NCBI RefSeq assembly: GCF_964340395.1
Contig: NC_135562.1
Coordinates: forward strand, 24,379,360 to 24,443,359
Reading direction: 5' to 3'
Source of the DNA: Glandiceps talaboti
Taxonomy: Eukaryota; Hemichordata; Enteropneusta; Spengelidae
Length of the DNA: 64,000 nt
The notes beneath the pieces were generated by a model. The model saw nothing but the letters and a program-made list of their open reading frames with translations, ran no database searches and was not told the DNA's origin. The translations under genes were made by a program, and so were the position numbers. This document shows positions 14,321-27,096 of this stretch, piece by piece; position 1 is the stretch's first letter; each line of letters opens with the position of its first letter.

Positions 14321-14700
14321 TTAGCACACATAATGGATATAAACTGAAATTTTAGTCTTCAAAATTTTGTGTTGTTTCGAGCAATATGAACCTATTTTGT
14401 CAGCCACGGTAAATTCAACACAGATGTACGTATGTACCCACAATCATTAACTTGAGAACTTGCAAGGTCAGATTAAAATATGTGCGAAATATAGACCACA
14501 TAAGGTAGAGACACCAAATTTGGCACAGATAATGAATATAAACTAAAATTTTAGTCCTGAAAATGTTGTGTTGTTTCAAGCATCGCAACGCACCTTGTAT
14601 TGTCGGCAGGACAAAGTTCGACACAGACACAACACAGCTACAATCATTACCATTGTCCGTAATTTGACAACTTGCAAATTTCCTGCTATAACATTTATTC
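14320..14700. repeat. ~199-bp tandem duplication within the TTAA transposon
   Basis: 'ataatggatataaact' (about 14330) and 'ataatgaatataaact' (about 14529) start two diverged copies, each continuing '..aaattttagtc.t.aaaat.ttgtgttgtttc.agca'. The duplication replaces what should be the rest of the THAP domain. Confidence 0.75.
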
Positions 14701-16528
14701 AATATAAATATGCATTGTATGGGTTGTTTAATACATAATAAAAAAATTTACCTTGGAAATTTAGTGAAAACATGATTTACGGGGTTGTAAGCCACAGAAA
14801 CTTCCGTGTAGTCCTCACACGATGCTGACAAGGCCGCCATCGTGAAAGCACACGTCAGAAAGAGGTTCTACAGCAAGCCATTATTGCGTAAATTGCTACC
14901 CAGCCTTTATTCTGCTAGCTATGAGTATGATGTACATGAATGATGAATCGGCAAATGTTCAGATACATACACGACAAATAGAGCACAGGCATCCAGCGAG
15001 TTTTTATCGAGTTCAGAGTAGACTTTACCGCTTACCCAAGTCTGGGCTAATTATTTACACTTTTTTCTGAAAAACATTCAGTCATGTATTGCGAGAGCCT
15101 AGACTTCGCTACATTGTAAGTATGGACAAGACAAAAAAAATGTGGGAATAGAAATGGGAAAAGAAATAGTATCAACACATAACAAACGCAAAAAAAGGAA
15201 CTTGTTCCAGTCTAAATTCAGAGGTACAAAGTCCACTACGTAAAATTCAAAACGCTCACCACAACTAATCTACTCTGCATGGAAATATAAAAAATCATGA
15301 TGCAATCATAGACAATGGAGGAGAGACGGCTCATTGTTACATTGTATCCTGGGGATAAATCACTGATCTATCCATGGTTCAATTGAATAGAGGTGACGCG
15401 ACTACTATACTAGAGATCACCACGATCAATGATTGCCGATTGAGGGAATTTTATCGCGTTCTTTGTGAAACGATATGCCTTCAGATTACATAATATTGCC
15501 ATATTGTGTCACCATTTGACATTTTTGAATACTAGTATTTGTGTCGCATTTTCATTGGAAGTGGTCCAAGCACGTACAATTATGCCGTCGATCAAGCGTG
15601 GGTTTCTGATCATGTTTTAATCATGTTTTTTTTTCCGATTTGAAGACAGAAGTGACAGGTTTTGAGGCAGACAAAATAGATTAAATTATAACTTTAGATC
15701 TACACTGACAGCAGTAGTCTACCCATACCACCTTTGACATGTGCTCTCATCTCATTGCTGAGCGTTTTCGTATCGTTGACGTGTGTATTTTAGCATAGAC
15801 ATAACGCGATGGACCATGCAGTGTCATCAGAAAGCAACCGCAACACATTCCCTACATCTCAAAACACGAGAAATTACACTATTAACCCAGACTTATTTCA
15901 GAAAAGTCCCAAACCTGAATGTCAATATCGCGTCCGAGGTGCTAGATGCTACATGTAGATGTGGACCCGGGTTGTTGACCTTCGCCAAAGTGCATCAAGC
16001 ATGTAAGAGTTGCATTCATAATACACTACAGTGTAGGCCTATTACAATTCCGGGAACATGATGTAGGCTACCACGTCATGTCAAAACACACTCCAATACA
16101 TGCAGATCACAGTCACAGCACGTGAATTTATGAGTATTTAGGTAGAAAGTGACAGAACAGTGATGTGCAACATGACGAACCAGACATGATATTATACGAG
16201 CATTTGCGTTGGTGCATTGCGGCCCGCAATACTATATAGATGACACATCGAAATGTATGTACAAGATACACATGGATAATATACTGCATGTAAACTCTAT
16301 CATCCTAAATATTGCCTTTTAGTGTGACGAACTGTTTCCATTTACAACAAAGTCAGCCTCCACAAAGTGAAGAAGCCAAACCTAGCAAAGGTCAACATAA
16401 CAAAGGACGCGTCGCGTCGCCATTGTCGCTCAAACATTCTTTTTCGATGTGCCACTTTGCTTAGAAAGCACTGGAGTGAATTGAATACCGCGGAACACGA
16501 CTACACAACAACACATTGTAAAGACATA

Positions 16529-16837
16529 CTAGTAGCAGACAGGACAGGACACTATAGAAGACAACTTTAATACCAATTCTTGTTTAAAAGTCTGTCTTGA
16601 TCTTGTGTAGGTGGCCTGATCATCATCGCCATAACCACCCGTTGAACTTTCACTTGTACCGTCCGGTTCGAAGGAATAGGGTTCAAAAACACCGTCAAAG
16701 ATGAAAGCTAGGCTGTGATCCTCTTCACTTGAAAAATCTGACGAACATTCGCCGTCCCGTTCGAAAGATACAGTTTCTAGAACTTGTTGTTGTGACTGAG
16801 CCTCCATAGAAATGCATGTTAGGAAGGTGAAGTTCAA
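16529..16837 (-). pseudogene. Acidic open frame near the right end of the TTAA transposon
   Basis: The minus-strand frame has an acidic, Ser-rich core (SFERDGECSSDFSSEEDH, FEPYSFEPDGTSESS). The FEPYxFEP motif with an acidic run recalls the N-terminus of P2X7-like domain proteins that are common in invertebrate transposon-rich genomes, but the diagnostic Cys-rich part is absent here. It points towards the element centre, convergent with the THAP remnant. It could be a first exon of a lost gene. Function not assigned. Confidence 0.35.
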
Positions 16838-17062
16838 GGTTATGTGTTCCTACTGTGACGACATAACAGGAATGCTTTCATATGCAAATATAAATACTCA
16901 CTCAGCAGAGGGTGTCATGAATGTGGAAGCAGCATAATTTCTAACGAGATTTTCACTATTCGTGGTCACTTTTTTTCTCCTCAACGCTATAGAAATGTGT
17001 TAAGTGGCTATTTTTTATTGATTTGATGAAAAGTGAAAAATAGAATTGCAGTGGCCCTTTAA

Positions 17063-17100
17063 AACCCAATCATAGCGGGGACTATGTCATTCTCAATGAC
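17063..17100 (+). mobile_element. Family 2 copy H1, right end
   Basis: AACCCAATCATAGCGGGGAC then TATGTCATTCTCAATGAC: the right terminus with a small hairpin (GTCATT-CTC-AATGAC). Identical in type to the ends at about 35960 and 38070. Confidence 0.8.
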
Positions 17101-17653
17101 TTGTTTAATCATGTCTTGGTTTTTACTATGTGAGGCATATGTATATCACTTAATTTCACGACCTTGACCTGAATAGCAAAATGGTGGCCATGTTTGTAAT
17201 ACACAAGCACATTTTGCCTGTTATCACCAAATGTTTTAGACATATGGACACCATTCAAGTGTCTACATTCACATTATCAATAGACAAAGACTCCATTTGA
17301 ATGTCTATCCCCAGCGTTCTTTTCATATCTTGACCTTTGCCTTTGACCTCCATATTTAAGTTCAAATTGCAAATTGGTCAATAAATTATGAAGTTTTGTA
17401 TCTCATTTAAGACACCATTCTCACTTATAATGTAATTTTGAATAGTTAGCTGTGCATTTACTGGTTAACAGATATATAAAGAACAATTTTCAAGTTCATG
17501 GTATGGGGCATTTAGAATCACCTTTAAACATACTAGTCTAGTATTAAAGGGAATTATAGTTAATTTACACATACACAGGAAATTCAAACAGCACTGACTT
17601 AGAGCTCATGTTTTTATCACATTTTGTACTGAAAAGTTTTACATGGCTCTCAT
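17101..17653. other. Non-coding repeat-like DNA (family 3 related)
   Basis: Contains phrases such as 'gaccttgacc' and 'caaaatggtggccatgtttg' and 'cttgacctttgcctttgacc'. These resemble the monomers at 32513-33440. No end structures were recognised. Confidence 0.4.
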
Positions 17654-18460
17654 ATGTCATATATGATAATATGTTTGTCCAAGATGGTGCCATCACATGG
17701 TGATACTTCACATCGTGCTCTTGTTTTTTTCACCATTGTTATCCTTGTACTCGTGCCTGGCATTTCTACCTGCTTTGCATGTGAACGTAAACAGCTATTA
17801 GATGTCAAAACCAGAGTAAGTGAACTCAAACTTCAACCTAACCTCAATTCTTGTAACTTTCTGTTTTGTGCATCTACTGACAATAGTCACCAACACACAC
17901 CAGGTGGAATCGGTGTTAATCGCGTATGCAAACAGGGTAAAAGGGGTGGTGTCTTGGCAAAACTTCGGCAACTTTCATCTAGACCCCCATTTCCTAGCAT
18001 CCATCTTGCAAACTGCAGTCTAACAAGATAACAAATTGGATGAACTGTTTTGCTGTATCAAAAACCAACGTGATATGAGAGATTGCTGTGTGCTTTGTTT
18101 CACCAAAACTTGGGTAGATGCTGACATCCCGGACAATGCTCTTAAGCCAGACGGTTTCTCAATTTCCAGAATGGATCAATCTAAGGAAGTCACTAAGAAA
18201 GGGAAAGGAGGTGGTGTGTGCTTTCTAATGAACAATTCTTTGTGTACTGATGTGGAGATCATTTCGCAATTTTGTTCTCCTGATTGAGAGTGTGTGACAA
18301 TACAAGTGTCGGCCTTACTATCTACAAAGCGAATTCTCAGGTGTTGTTTTGTCATCTGTTTACATTCATCCAAATGCAAGTGCTTCAGATGCCCTAAATG
18401 AACTCTCAAGCATCGTTACAAGGTCTGAAAGAGAGACTACCAAATAGATACCCCATTTGT
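17654..18460 (+). pseudogene. Non-LTR retrotransposon endonuclease fragment
   Basis: Two overlapping frames give KQGKRGGVLAKLRQLSSRPP, FPSIHLANC, then (frame change near 18025) NKLDELFCCIKNQRDMRDCC, VLCFTKTWVD, GGGVCFLMNNSLCTD and ISQFCSPD. This is the linker and first half of an EEP endonuclease of the same broad type as the fragments at 1251-1410 and 2963-3570. The catalytic Glu position reads Lys (FTKTW, usually FTETW). Frameshifts and stops follow 18287. Inactive. Confidence 0.88.
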
Positions 18461-18504
18461 CATCTATATGGCCAGTTTATTAACAAATTTATTATATAAC
18501 GTAT

Positions 18505-18740
18505 TTTGCAAAGATAACATCAGGAATTCATAGAAACAAACATTAAAAAGATATGCAAATATGTCTAGCAACATGACCATGCCCATAGCAAATGATCGTG
18601 TATATTGCAAAGATAACAACAGGGCTGGATAGGCAGCTAGATAATCATTCAGCAAATGAACACCTATACCCAGCATGGATCAGCATGTGGGTAAACATTT
18701 TTTTAAACTGTACAGTTGTGCTACAACGCCATTGGTGCTA
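18505..18740 (+). mobile_element. Family 1 fragment C1 (right half)
   Basis: Two ~115-bp monomers ('..tagcaacatgaccatgcccatagc..') and the right end CAGTTGTGCTACAACGCC-ATTGGTGCTA. The left hairpin is absent; the piece begins within a monomer. Confidence 0.75.
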
Positions 18741-18748
18741 TATTTATT

Positions 18749-19161
18749 TGTTAAAGTTCTATAATTCCAAAACTGTAGAGCAGATTGGGCTGAAATTTAA
18801 TGGGGTGCATCTAGGAATGTGTAACTGAAGAACATCGTCACAACATGATGATCCCATCGGCGATATGCAAATTAGGTTTAGAAATCTCAATTTTGGTCAA
18901 AAACTTAAATATTGAAAACTACATAGTCAATGTTTTTACAAAGATAACAGGGATGGGTAAATAAGAGAATAAAGATTCAAAAACTGTGCAAATATGCAAC
19001 AAGACCACATCCGTAGCAACAGCCAAATGATGATGTATATTGCAAAGATGAAACCTGGATGGGTAGGAAGGTGAATAACTATCCAAAAATGTAAGCAAAT
19101 ATACCTAGCAACAAGACCACACCCATAGCAACAGCCATATACTATAATGCCATTGGTGCTA
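18749..19161 (+). mobile_element. Family 1 fragment C2, ending 54 bp before an Eya exon
   Basis: Begins within the ~145-bp monomer ('gagcagattgggctgaaattt'), continues through the ~115-bp monomers, and ends AATGCCATTGGTGCTA with a damaged right hairpin. It lies close to the 3' splice site at 19215. Confidence 0.7.
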
Positions 19162-19215
19162 TTTTTTATAAAGACAATTAAAGAAAAGTAAATTTGCACT
19201 TTTATTTTTATACAG

Positions 19216-19274
19216 GAATGTGATCAAGTACATATTGATGATGTAGCATCAGATGACAATGGACAAGATTTAAG
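19216..19274 (+). CDS. Eya: Eyes absent (Eya), internal exon: start of the portion seen
   Basis: Eya proteins are transcription co-activators of the Six/Dachshund network and HAD-fold protein tyrosine phosphatases. This exon encodes ECDQVHIDDVASDDNGQDL, an almost invariant stretch of the Eya domain just before STYNF. Boundaries: acceptor 'tttttatacag' up to 19215 and donor GTGAGT at 19275. Two bases of a Ser codon carry over to the next exon. The preceding exons, which should encode the WDLDET nucleophile motif and the variable N-terminal half, were not found in 1-19215 and probably lie outside the window. Degenerate copies of the 3' half of this exon plus its donor lie at 24608-24870. Confidence 0.96.
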
Positions 19275-19339
19275 GTGAGTGCATTGTGTCTCATTTGGGT
19301 TACCATGGTAATAAATACATACCATGAGATATGCATTTC

Positions 19340-19550
19340 TACTATTTGATGATCCCATGAGAGATATGCAATAACGTAATGTTTTGGGTCAGATTTCTCT
19401 CTAAAGATTAGGCAGATAGAACTATACACAAATTTTGTTGTTTTATTGATCTCATTAAAAAATTAAACATTTTATGGGGTATTTAACGTAATGTAACAAG
19501 TGTAGTAGCACTTGAATTAAGGTTGAAAACTGTTTTTCACTACGTGTCTT
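19340..19550 (+). mobile_element. Family 1 internal fragment downstream of the Eya exon
   Basis: 'gatgatcccatgagagatatgc', 'ttttgggtcagatttctctct' and 'taacgtaatgtaacaagtgta' match the corresponding part of copy G (about 44600-44790). Both ends are missing. Confidence 0.6.
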
Positions 19551-19788
19551 CACTGCACAGGTAAAAGAGTGTTTTAATGATAATCTAGTGTAGTGAGTAC
19601 ATGCTCACTTTTGGGCTGTACACACTTACAAATATGGTTCCGTATGCATGTACCTTTGACTGCCTGGCATTCACTATTGTTTTAGCCTACATCTGAAGGA
19701 AAATGGTCTATAAAAGGAACTGCTTTAGTTGTCACAGTGCATGTATGGATTTAAAAATCAATTTATGACTGTGAGTTTACCTATTTTT

Positions 19789-20472
19789 AGCACAACTTAA
19801 CTGATAAGGTTCAGTAGTGTTATAGACTTTTCAAAGTGGTTGGCTGTCTGTTTGTGTGCGTGTATAAAGAACTTAAGGCAAAAAACCACTGGACCGATTG
19901 CCATGATATTTGGTGGGTGTATTACCTTGGGTGTCTAGTTGGGAGGTTGTTAAAGTGAAAATTATCTTACCACCGGTGTGTAATTTGGGTCTAAAAATGT
20001 GATTTTTGGCCAAAAAACTTAAACCCCGAAATTTCTTGGCAGATCGGTCTGAAATTTGGTTGGACTGTTCTTAGGGGCGTTTAGATTAAGAATTGTTCAT
20101 GGCATGATGATCCCATCAGTGATATATAAATTAGGTCTAAAAAGGTGTCTTTTTGGTCGAAAATCTTTAATTCGAAATCACTAAGAGGAGTAGGCTGCAA
20201 TTTGGTTGGAACGCTCTTCAGGGATTAAGAATTTTTCATGATATGATGATCCCATCAGTGATATGCAAATAAGGTCTACAAATGTGTCTTTTTGGTCAAA
20301 AATATATAATGGGTTGAAATTTGATGGGAACGTACTAAGTGCTGTTTAGATTAAGTGGGAAGAGTAGGCAAGTTAATAAAGATTCCAAAAATGTATGCAT
20401 ATATATCCATAGCAACAAGATATGTCTGTAGCAAAAAACAAATACAGTTGTGCTACAAAGTCATTGGCGCTA
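19789..20472 (+). mobile_element. Family 1 copy D
   Basis: Preceded by TTTTT. Left end AGCACAACTTAACTGATAAG-GTTCAGTAGTG is a partly decayed hairpin. Then come 'gtctgtttgtgtgcgtg', four ~145-bp monomers and one short ~115-bp monomer. The right end is CAGTTGTGCTACAAAGTC-ATTGGCGCTA, followed by a T-run. Confidence 0.8.
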
Positions 20473-21425
20473 TTTTTTTCTACCCCACCCATTCAAGGAG
20501 AGCGATACACCGATCACCGTGTATTGCGCTCGATATACACAATGTATGGACAAAAGCAAGTTTTGGAACTGAAAAATCAGTAATTGTGGGTTAGAAGTAT
20601 TGTGTTTTGATTCATTGTATTGTGGGGTATGATTAGGAATTTTCAGATATCAAGATTTAAACCTGGTTTTACCTTGGAAAGGCTATATTTTGCCTTGGGC
20701 AGTATTATATAAGTAGAACTCTCCCCAATGTTTACAAAGTTGATAACTCAAACTTCGAAATGATCTGAAAGTTGGTGAGAGGTCCGTACGCTGGATTGTA
20801 GAACTTAATGTTCTTGCTGAGAAGTTGGAAAGGCGTAGTGATTGTGGTTTAAAACTGACTCAAATGTGTATTGGAGACTTGAACTTGGGCTTGCCAGTCA
20901 TTGTTACGTTACTAGTGGATCAGTGCTGTACTTTTTAAACATAGTTCACACGGTACAGCAAAATCCCACCAATAAAACCCTTAGTAACAGATGCAGAAAA
21001 TTCCCAATGTGGGCAATGGTTAACTCATGATATTAATTCTAAAACTGTTGTAGGCAAGACAAGAACATATTTTTATTCGTATTAAAAGCATACCATTCCT
21101 AAGCAAGGGCAATGATTTTGTTCAGAAATGGAGGTAGGACTACAATCCTTCCTACCGCCATAGTACAAAACAGCGGACTGTAACTGTTACAGCATATCCA
21201 CATTACTGATGTTTGAGTTAGAAGACATCATTTGGTAAGGTCCTCATTTGCCTCCGTGTTTACAATCTCATATCATGATATCCCTATAACCATAGCCATA
21301 TTATAAATTTATGTAGCCATGATTGTTGTGATCATTTGTCCATGTATTCAAGTGTAGTCAAATTTTCCTAGCTGCATGAGCAACTTTACTTTTATATAAA
21401 ATCTACTTTATCACGAGTATTGTAA
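20473..21425. other. Eya intron, nothing recognised
   Basis: No repeat family or coding region that I can support in this part of the intron. Confidence 0.5.
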
Positions 21426-22260
21426 CGTGACATGGCTATTATTATTATTATTTATTATTATTATTATTATTTATTTATTTCGGAATAGAAAAAAATTCCA
21501 TATACTGAAGAAAAAATAGAAAAGGGGAAAAAAGACGGATTAAGAAATCCTCTGGCCCCACACATTCCACAAAGTGCTTTTGGTGACAATGGTGTTATAT
21601 AAGACACTCGCAATAATCGGGTTTTGAGATGCCGAAATTCGTTGGTAAAAAGCACTTGTTTTTTTTCTTAAAACTTCATCAAAAGTACAGACATACATAC
21701 TTACAAACAATGCACAGTTGCTTTGAATAACTGAATGTTTAAAACCGGTCAATTTCCTAAAAACCTGAGAAAATGCTTTTCTAATCATATTAAAAGTACT
21801 GACAGTAAAGTTACTCCACAGGTAGGAACAATAAGGAATGTCACAATAAACAGAAAACAAATGACACTTAACAGAAAGTGACGTATATTTAAAGTCACGG
21901 ACAACTGCATTTCCTCTGGCATAAAAAAGACGAATCTTCGCCTCAATATCAACAATATCTTTAAAATCGGGAGTAATTAAAACACCAAGATACTTATAGA
22001 CATTTACATAACTAAGAGATCTTTCATTTAAATAAATAGGAACCTGGCTAACTTTCCTTGTATTTGCTTGTAACAACATGCATACAGTTTTTTTCTCATT
22101 AAAAATAATTGAACAGCTATTGCCGTATTGTCCGCAACAGTCAACCAACATTTGTTGGCCATACGCCCCTGTAGAGAATAAAACTATATCATCAGCAACA
22201 GTCAACCAACATTTGTTGGCCATACGCCCCTGTAGAGAATAAAACTGTATCATCAGTATA
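21426..22260 (-). pseudogene. Non-LTR retrotransposon reverse transcriptase 3' fragment
   Basis: The minus-strand frame (237 codons) contains VADDIVLFSTGAYGQQMLVD (the catalytic ADD box), IIFNEKKTVCML, YKYLGVLITPDFKD and YARGNAVVRDFKY, typical of the RT palm/thumb of another non-LTR clade. It ends at an (ATT)n tail (21437-21480). 5'-truncated within the RT. A ~60-bp segment with 'ttggccatacgcccctgtag' is tandemly duplicated at about 22131-22256, which explains the repeated protein motif at the truncated end. Confidence 0.88.
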
Positions 22261-22261
22261 A

Positions 22262-23345
22262 ATCATCAGCTATATGATACTACAACACATTTTTAGACAA
22301 ATTTTTCATCCAGATACCCTAGAGTACCTGCACACCAAATTTCAGCCCAATCAGTCCATTAGATTTGAAGCTGTCATTTATTTTTACCTTGAATTCTTTT
22401 TATTTACAAAAAATCATGGTTTTTGGCCCCAAAATGACCAAAAACAGAAAATTGAAGATATCTTGCTGTCATAAACAAATCTGAATAGACTTCATGATAA
22501 AATATCATACAGTGATAGTTTTTCTAGAGTTAGAAATGAAATAATATTACTCATTGGGAACGCACAATGTCAAAAAGTCGCACTTGCACAAAGCATAATG
22601 GGAAAAAACTTTCTTAGACACTTATAGCCATAGCAAAAAAGTTAATACAGGGACCATTTTTTTCATTCAATCTTGTTAATAATATAAAGAATAATATATA
22701 TATATCAGTATGAACAAGAAAATGAGCACAGATATTGTTTGCTATGAATTTTGGTTTAAATATTACGAATATGTGATTACATTACCTAGAAATAAGTCAA
22801 TGTAGGAATAATATGAGAAAGAAAGACACATATAAACTGCTCAGGGAAATAAGGTTACGATATCCAAATTTCATAAAATATATGAATGAAACACTCTTTA
22901 ACATCATATGAACGAATAGGTATGTAGGATAATTAACTACTGGCTATGTTTCCTAATCACATTCAAAACAAAAAATCATGTGAATTTTCCAAAAGTGCAT
23001 CAACTTTGACTTATCTGGACCCCAAATTTTATTGCATATATTTTCAGTAGATATATTCAATTTTTATGATCAAAGTATAGATAAGAAAATGAGGGTAGAT
23101 ATTATACTATTCAATCGCCTTAATCTCTCCTTAGCTGGCATGGAAACATTGGTTTTCAGTTGCCAAGGTCTCTGCAGAAACAGTTGATTCTCTATTTTAA
23201 TGTGTGATGCTCTTAAGGACTAGTTTGTTTTAATCTGCTAACTGTCTTCTGAATAATTTTATTCTTCATGTGTGCCATTTTCTTCTGAGACATTTTATTT
23301 TTTCTGTGTTTTCATAGCTATTTCATTGTATTATTTTTCATTTTT
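22262..23345. other. Eya intron, mostly unrecognised
   Basis: Around 22270-22450 there is a reverse-orientation piece resembling the hairpin-element monomers ('caccaaatttcagcccaatc'). The rest shows nothing recognisable. Confidence 0.45.
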
Positions 23346-23377
23346 AGCACAACTGAACTAATAAGTAGTGCTATAGT

Positions 23378-23426
<49 letters not shown>

Positions 23427-24529
23427 CTTAGACTCAAAAACTGCCAAACCGGTATTTAATTCAAAAATGACTAGCAGATTAGGCTGAAATTTAATGGGAA
23501 TGCATTAGAGGGTGTATAGATGAAATATTAAGCATATAGTGATCTCATCAGTGATATGCAAATTAGGTGTACAAATGTGAATTTTGGTCAAAAACTTGTA
23601 TCTCAGAAAGTACTTGGTCAATGAGACTGAAACTTGGTGAGATGTTTCTAGAAGTGTTATTCTGCAGATTTTGTTCAAGAAATTTTGACACAATTGGCCC
23701 TAGCAATCACCAAATGCCAGTATATTTTACTAAAATAATATCATCAGGTAGGCAATTGACTAAACATTCAAAAACTGTATGCAAATATCCCGAGCAACCA
23801 TGACCACGCCATTTCAACAGCCAAATAATTGTATTTCACAAAAATAACAAAAGGGATTCTTAGACAAGTGAACAAACATTCAAAAAGCATGCAAATATGC
23901 ATAGCAACAAGACCATGCCCATAGCAACAGCCAAATGATCATATATATATTGCAACAATAACAACAGGGATTAATAGACAAATGAATAAACATTCACACA
24001 TGTATGCTAATATACCTAGCAACAAGACCATGCCCATAGCAACAACCATATGATTATATTGCAAAAATAACATCAGGGATTCATAGATAAGTGAATAAAC
24101 ATTCAGAAATGGGTGTAAATGTGCCTAGCAACAAGACCACAGCCTTAGCAACAGTCAAATGATAGGGTTTATTGCAAATACAACAACAGGAATGGGTAGG
24201 CAATTGACTACAACATTAAAAAGAAATATGCAAATGTCCTTAGCAACAAGCCCATGCCCATAGCAATGTGCAAATGACATGTAATGCCAAAATAACACAA
24301 GTGATGGGAATGAACATTCCAAAAATGTATGCAGATATGCCTAGCAACAAAACTACACCCATAGCAACAATTAATCAATGCCGAGTATTGCAGATCTAAC
24401 ACAATGCTTGGGTAGGCATAGGAATAAATCTTCAAAAACTGTTTGGAAATATGCCTAGCAACAAGACCACTTAATCTTAATAGAAAATGAAAATTACTCT
24501 CAACAGTGTGCTACAGCACCATTGGCACT
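23346..24529 (+). mobile_element. Family 1 copy E
   Basis: Preceded by TTTTT. Left end AGCACAACTGAACTAATAAG-TAGTGCTATAG, then (GT)n at 23380-23424, ~145-bp monomers, and about seven ~115-bp monomers ('..tagcaacaagaccatgcccatagcaac..'). The right end is CAGTGTGCTACAGCACC-ATTGGCACT. One of the longest copies in the window. Confidence 0.82.
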
Positions 24530-24607
24530 TTTAGTAGTTGTAAGTACAATGTGCTGAGACATAAGTGTAGTGCATTTGTTTAAGAATTAAAAATAGTAAA
24601 ATAATGA

Positions 24608-25235
<628 letters not shown>

Positions 25236-25793
25236 CATTTGTTTTCACTATGTTTTACTTACTGTAAGACACTTTGAATTAGTGACTTGCTTTTTTAGCT
25301 ATCACAGCTCAACCATTGTTTTAGCGAAGTGTTAATTTAGCGACCGAGTCACATGTGTCAAAACAGTCTTATTTATTTTTACAGTACATACAATTAAAAT
25401 TTGAAACCACAATTATGTGTCATAAATCGTTCATGATATCGATGTTATGTCCGTTTATGTGTGCAGACTTGTACTGTGTGTGTGACATGTGCATGTGTGG
25501 TATATTGATGTTTTCATTGGCGTCAATTTTGAATATATTATTTCAATGCACTCTATTAATAGCGACAATTTCAATTAGCGAACCTACGCTGTTCGCTAAT
25601 TTCGCTAAAATAACATGCTCGCTAAAAGAACTTGATTTGTACTCTCTTGGCTTGATAACAAATCCTTCCAATTATACTTCTAAAGTACCACTTTGTCTAG
25701 TGTCACACTGATTACATAATAGTGAACAGGGTTTTCAGTACCAGTACCCAACCAAACTTATTGTAAAGATTTATGTTACTTTGTTAAGTTTTT
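25236..25793. other. Eya intron, nothing recognised
   Basis: Unique-looking AT-rich intron sequence. Confidence 0.5.
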
Positions 25794-26253
25794 AGCACAA
25801 CTGAACTGAAGGTTCAGTAGTGCTTTAGGCATGGCAAAGTGTCTGTCTGGCTGTCTTGTCTGTCTGTGTGTGTGTGTGTGTGTGTGTAAACAACTTCAAG
25901 TCAAAAACTGCTGGATTAATTGCTTTGATATTTGGTGGTCATGTTACTTCTGGTGTCTAGTTGGGAAATTGTTCAAATGAAAATGATTGCATCAGAGATG
26001 TGATTTTTGGTCAAAAAACTTAAACTCAGAAACTACTGGGCAGATTGGTGTGAAATTTGATGGGAACATTCTTAAGGGGTTGTAAAGTAAGATTTGTTCA
26101 TAACATGATGATTCTATCAGTAATATGCACATTAGAGCTAAAAATGTGTCTTTTTGGTTAAAAATCTATAATTCCAAAAGTACTAAGCAGAATTGGGCTG
26201 AAATTTGATGGGAATGCATCTAGGGATGTATGGACAAAGAAATATTAAGCAGC
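25794..26253 (+). mobile_element. Family 1 copy F (right end missing)
   Basis: After TTTTT the left hairpin is well preserved: AGCACAACTGAAC-TGAAG-GTTCAGTAGTGCT. A (TG)n/(TCTG)n tract and about two ~145-bp monomers follow, ending at 'tggacaaagaaatattaagc'. Confidence 0.8.
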
Positions 26254-26464
26254 GATTCTGAAAGTCAATGATGAAAAAGTAACTTATGGGATATCTTCAA
26301 GGTCTTGCAAAAGACAAGGCTCAATGTTGTCTAGAGTAGTCTTGAGATATTCACAAGTAAATGGCTTCAAGTTCAACAAAGGACTATCCAAATAAACAAG
26401 AAAAAATGCCTTGTTGCAAGAGCAAAGTAATGGGGCTGCCACTGTATGATGCACTCCTATATAA

Positions 26465-26497
<33 letters not shown>

Positions 26498-27096
26498 TAT
26501 CTTCCCGGCCAATAACTGTGATAGAAGAACAACAATATTCTTTTGCTGATTGTATCTTCATCCAGTAACAGTGATGTAATATTTGAAATGCAAAATATTT
26601 TATAATAGTTGATACTGGTAGTTTAATAATATATTCACCTGTTCTCCAGAGAACTCAAGGTGCTAACAATGTTGCCCCTGGCACAGATCTGTAGTGACAC
26701 ATGCCTCTTTATACTTCAACTCCCTGTGGAGCATATATTCCATTGCAGCCTCCATAAACACATAGGATTAAAGCATTCACATTGTAACCACTATCCTATT
26801 AAGTCCTCAATTATACAGCTGGATGACTAGGGCAAAACTGTTGTTCAAATCTTGACGAAGGACTTTAGCAAGTCATAAACAATGACTCCAGCTCATTTTG
26901 ACAGCAGATATAGTGCTGACATACAAAATGTAACTACTGCACATTGCTACTTCTAACCTTTGGGCTACACTGTATTTCTGTCCTTGTATTGGACGAGCAT
27001 GACTGTGCCCCAGTCAGTCAATCTGTATGAATCGGAACCTGATATGATAGAGGATTGTACTTAGGGACAACACAGATTATATTCTGAAGGTTTTAC
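26254..27096. other. Eya intron, little recognised
   Basis: A (TTGA)n run at 26465-26494; otherwise nothing supported. Confidence 0.5.

Larger units (their letters stand above)
13957..17058. mobile_element. TTAA-flanked DNA transposon, Kolobok-like, 3.1 kb
   Basis: Ends are inverted repeats of about 21 bp beginning AGGGCCACTGCAATTCTATT. They are flanked by TTAA on both sides (13953-13956 and 17059-17062). Removing the element and one TTAA restores '..ttccTTAAaacccaatc', which is exactly the sequence in the two other family 2 copies (around 35912 and 38026). TTAA duplications occur in piggyBac and Kolobok. A THAP-like start inside (14258-14320) favours Kolobok, whose elements are known to carry THAP domains. 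No intact transposase is visible, so it is non-autonomous or decayed. Confidence 0.85.
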
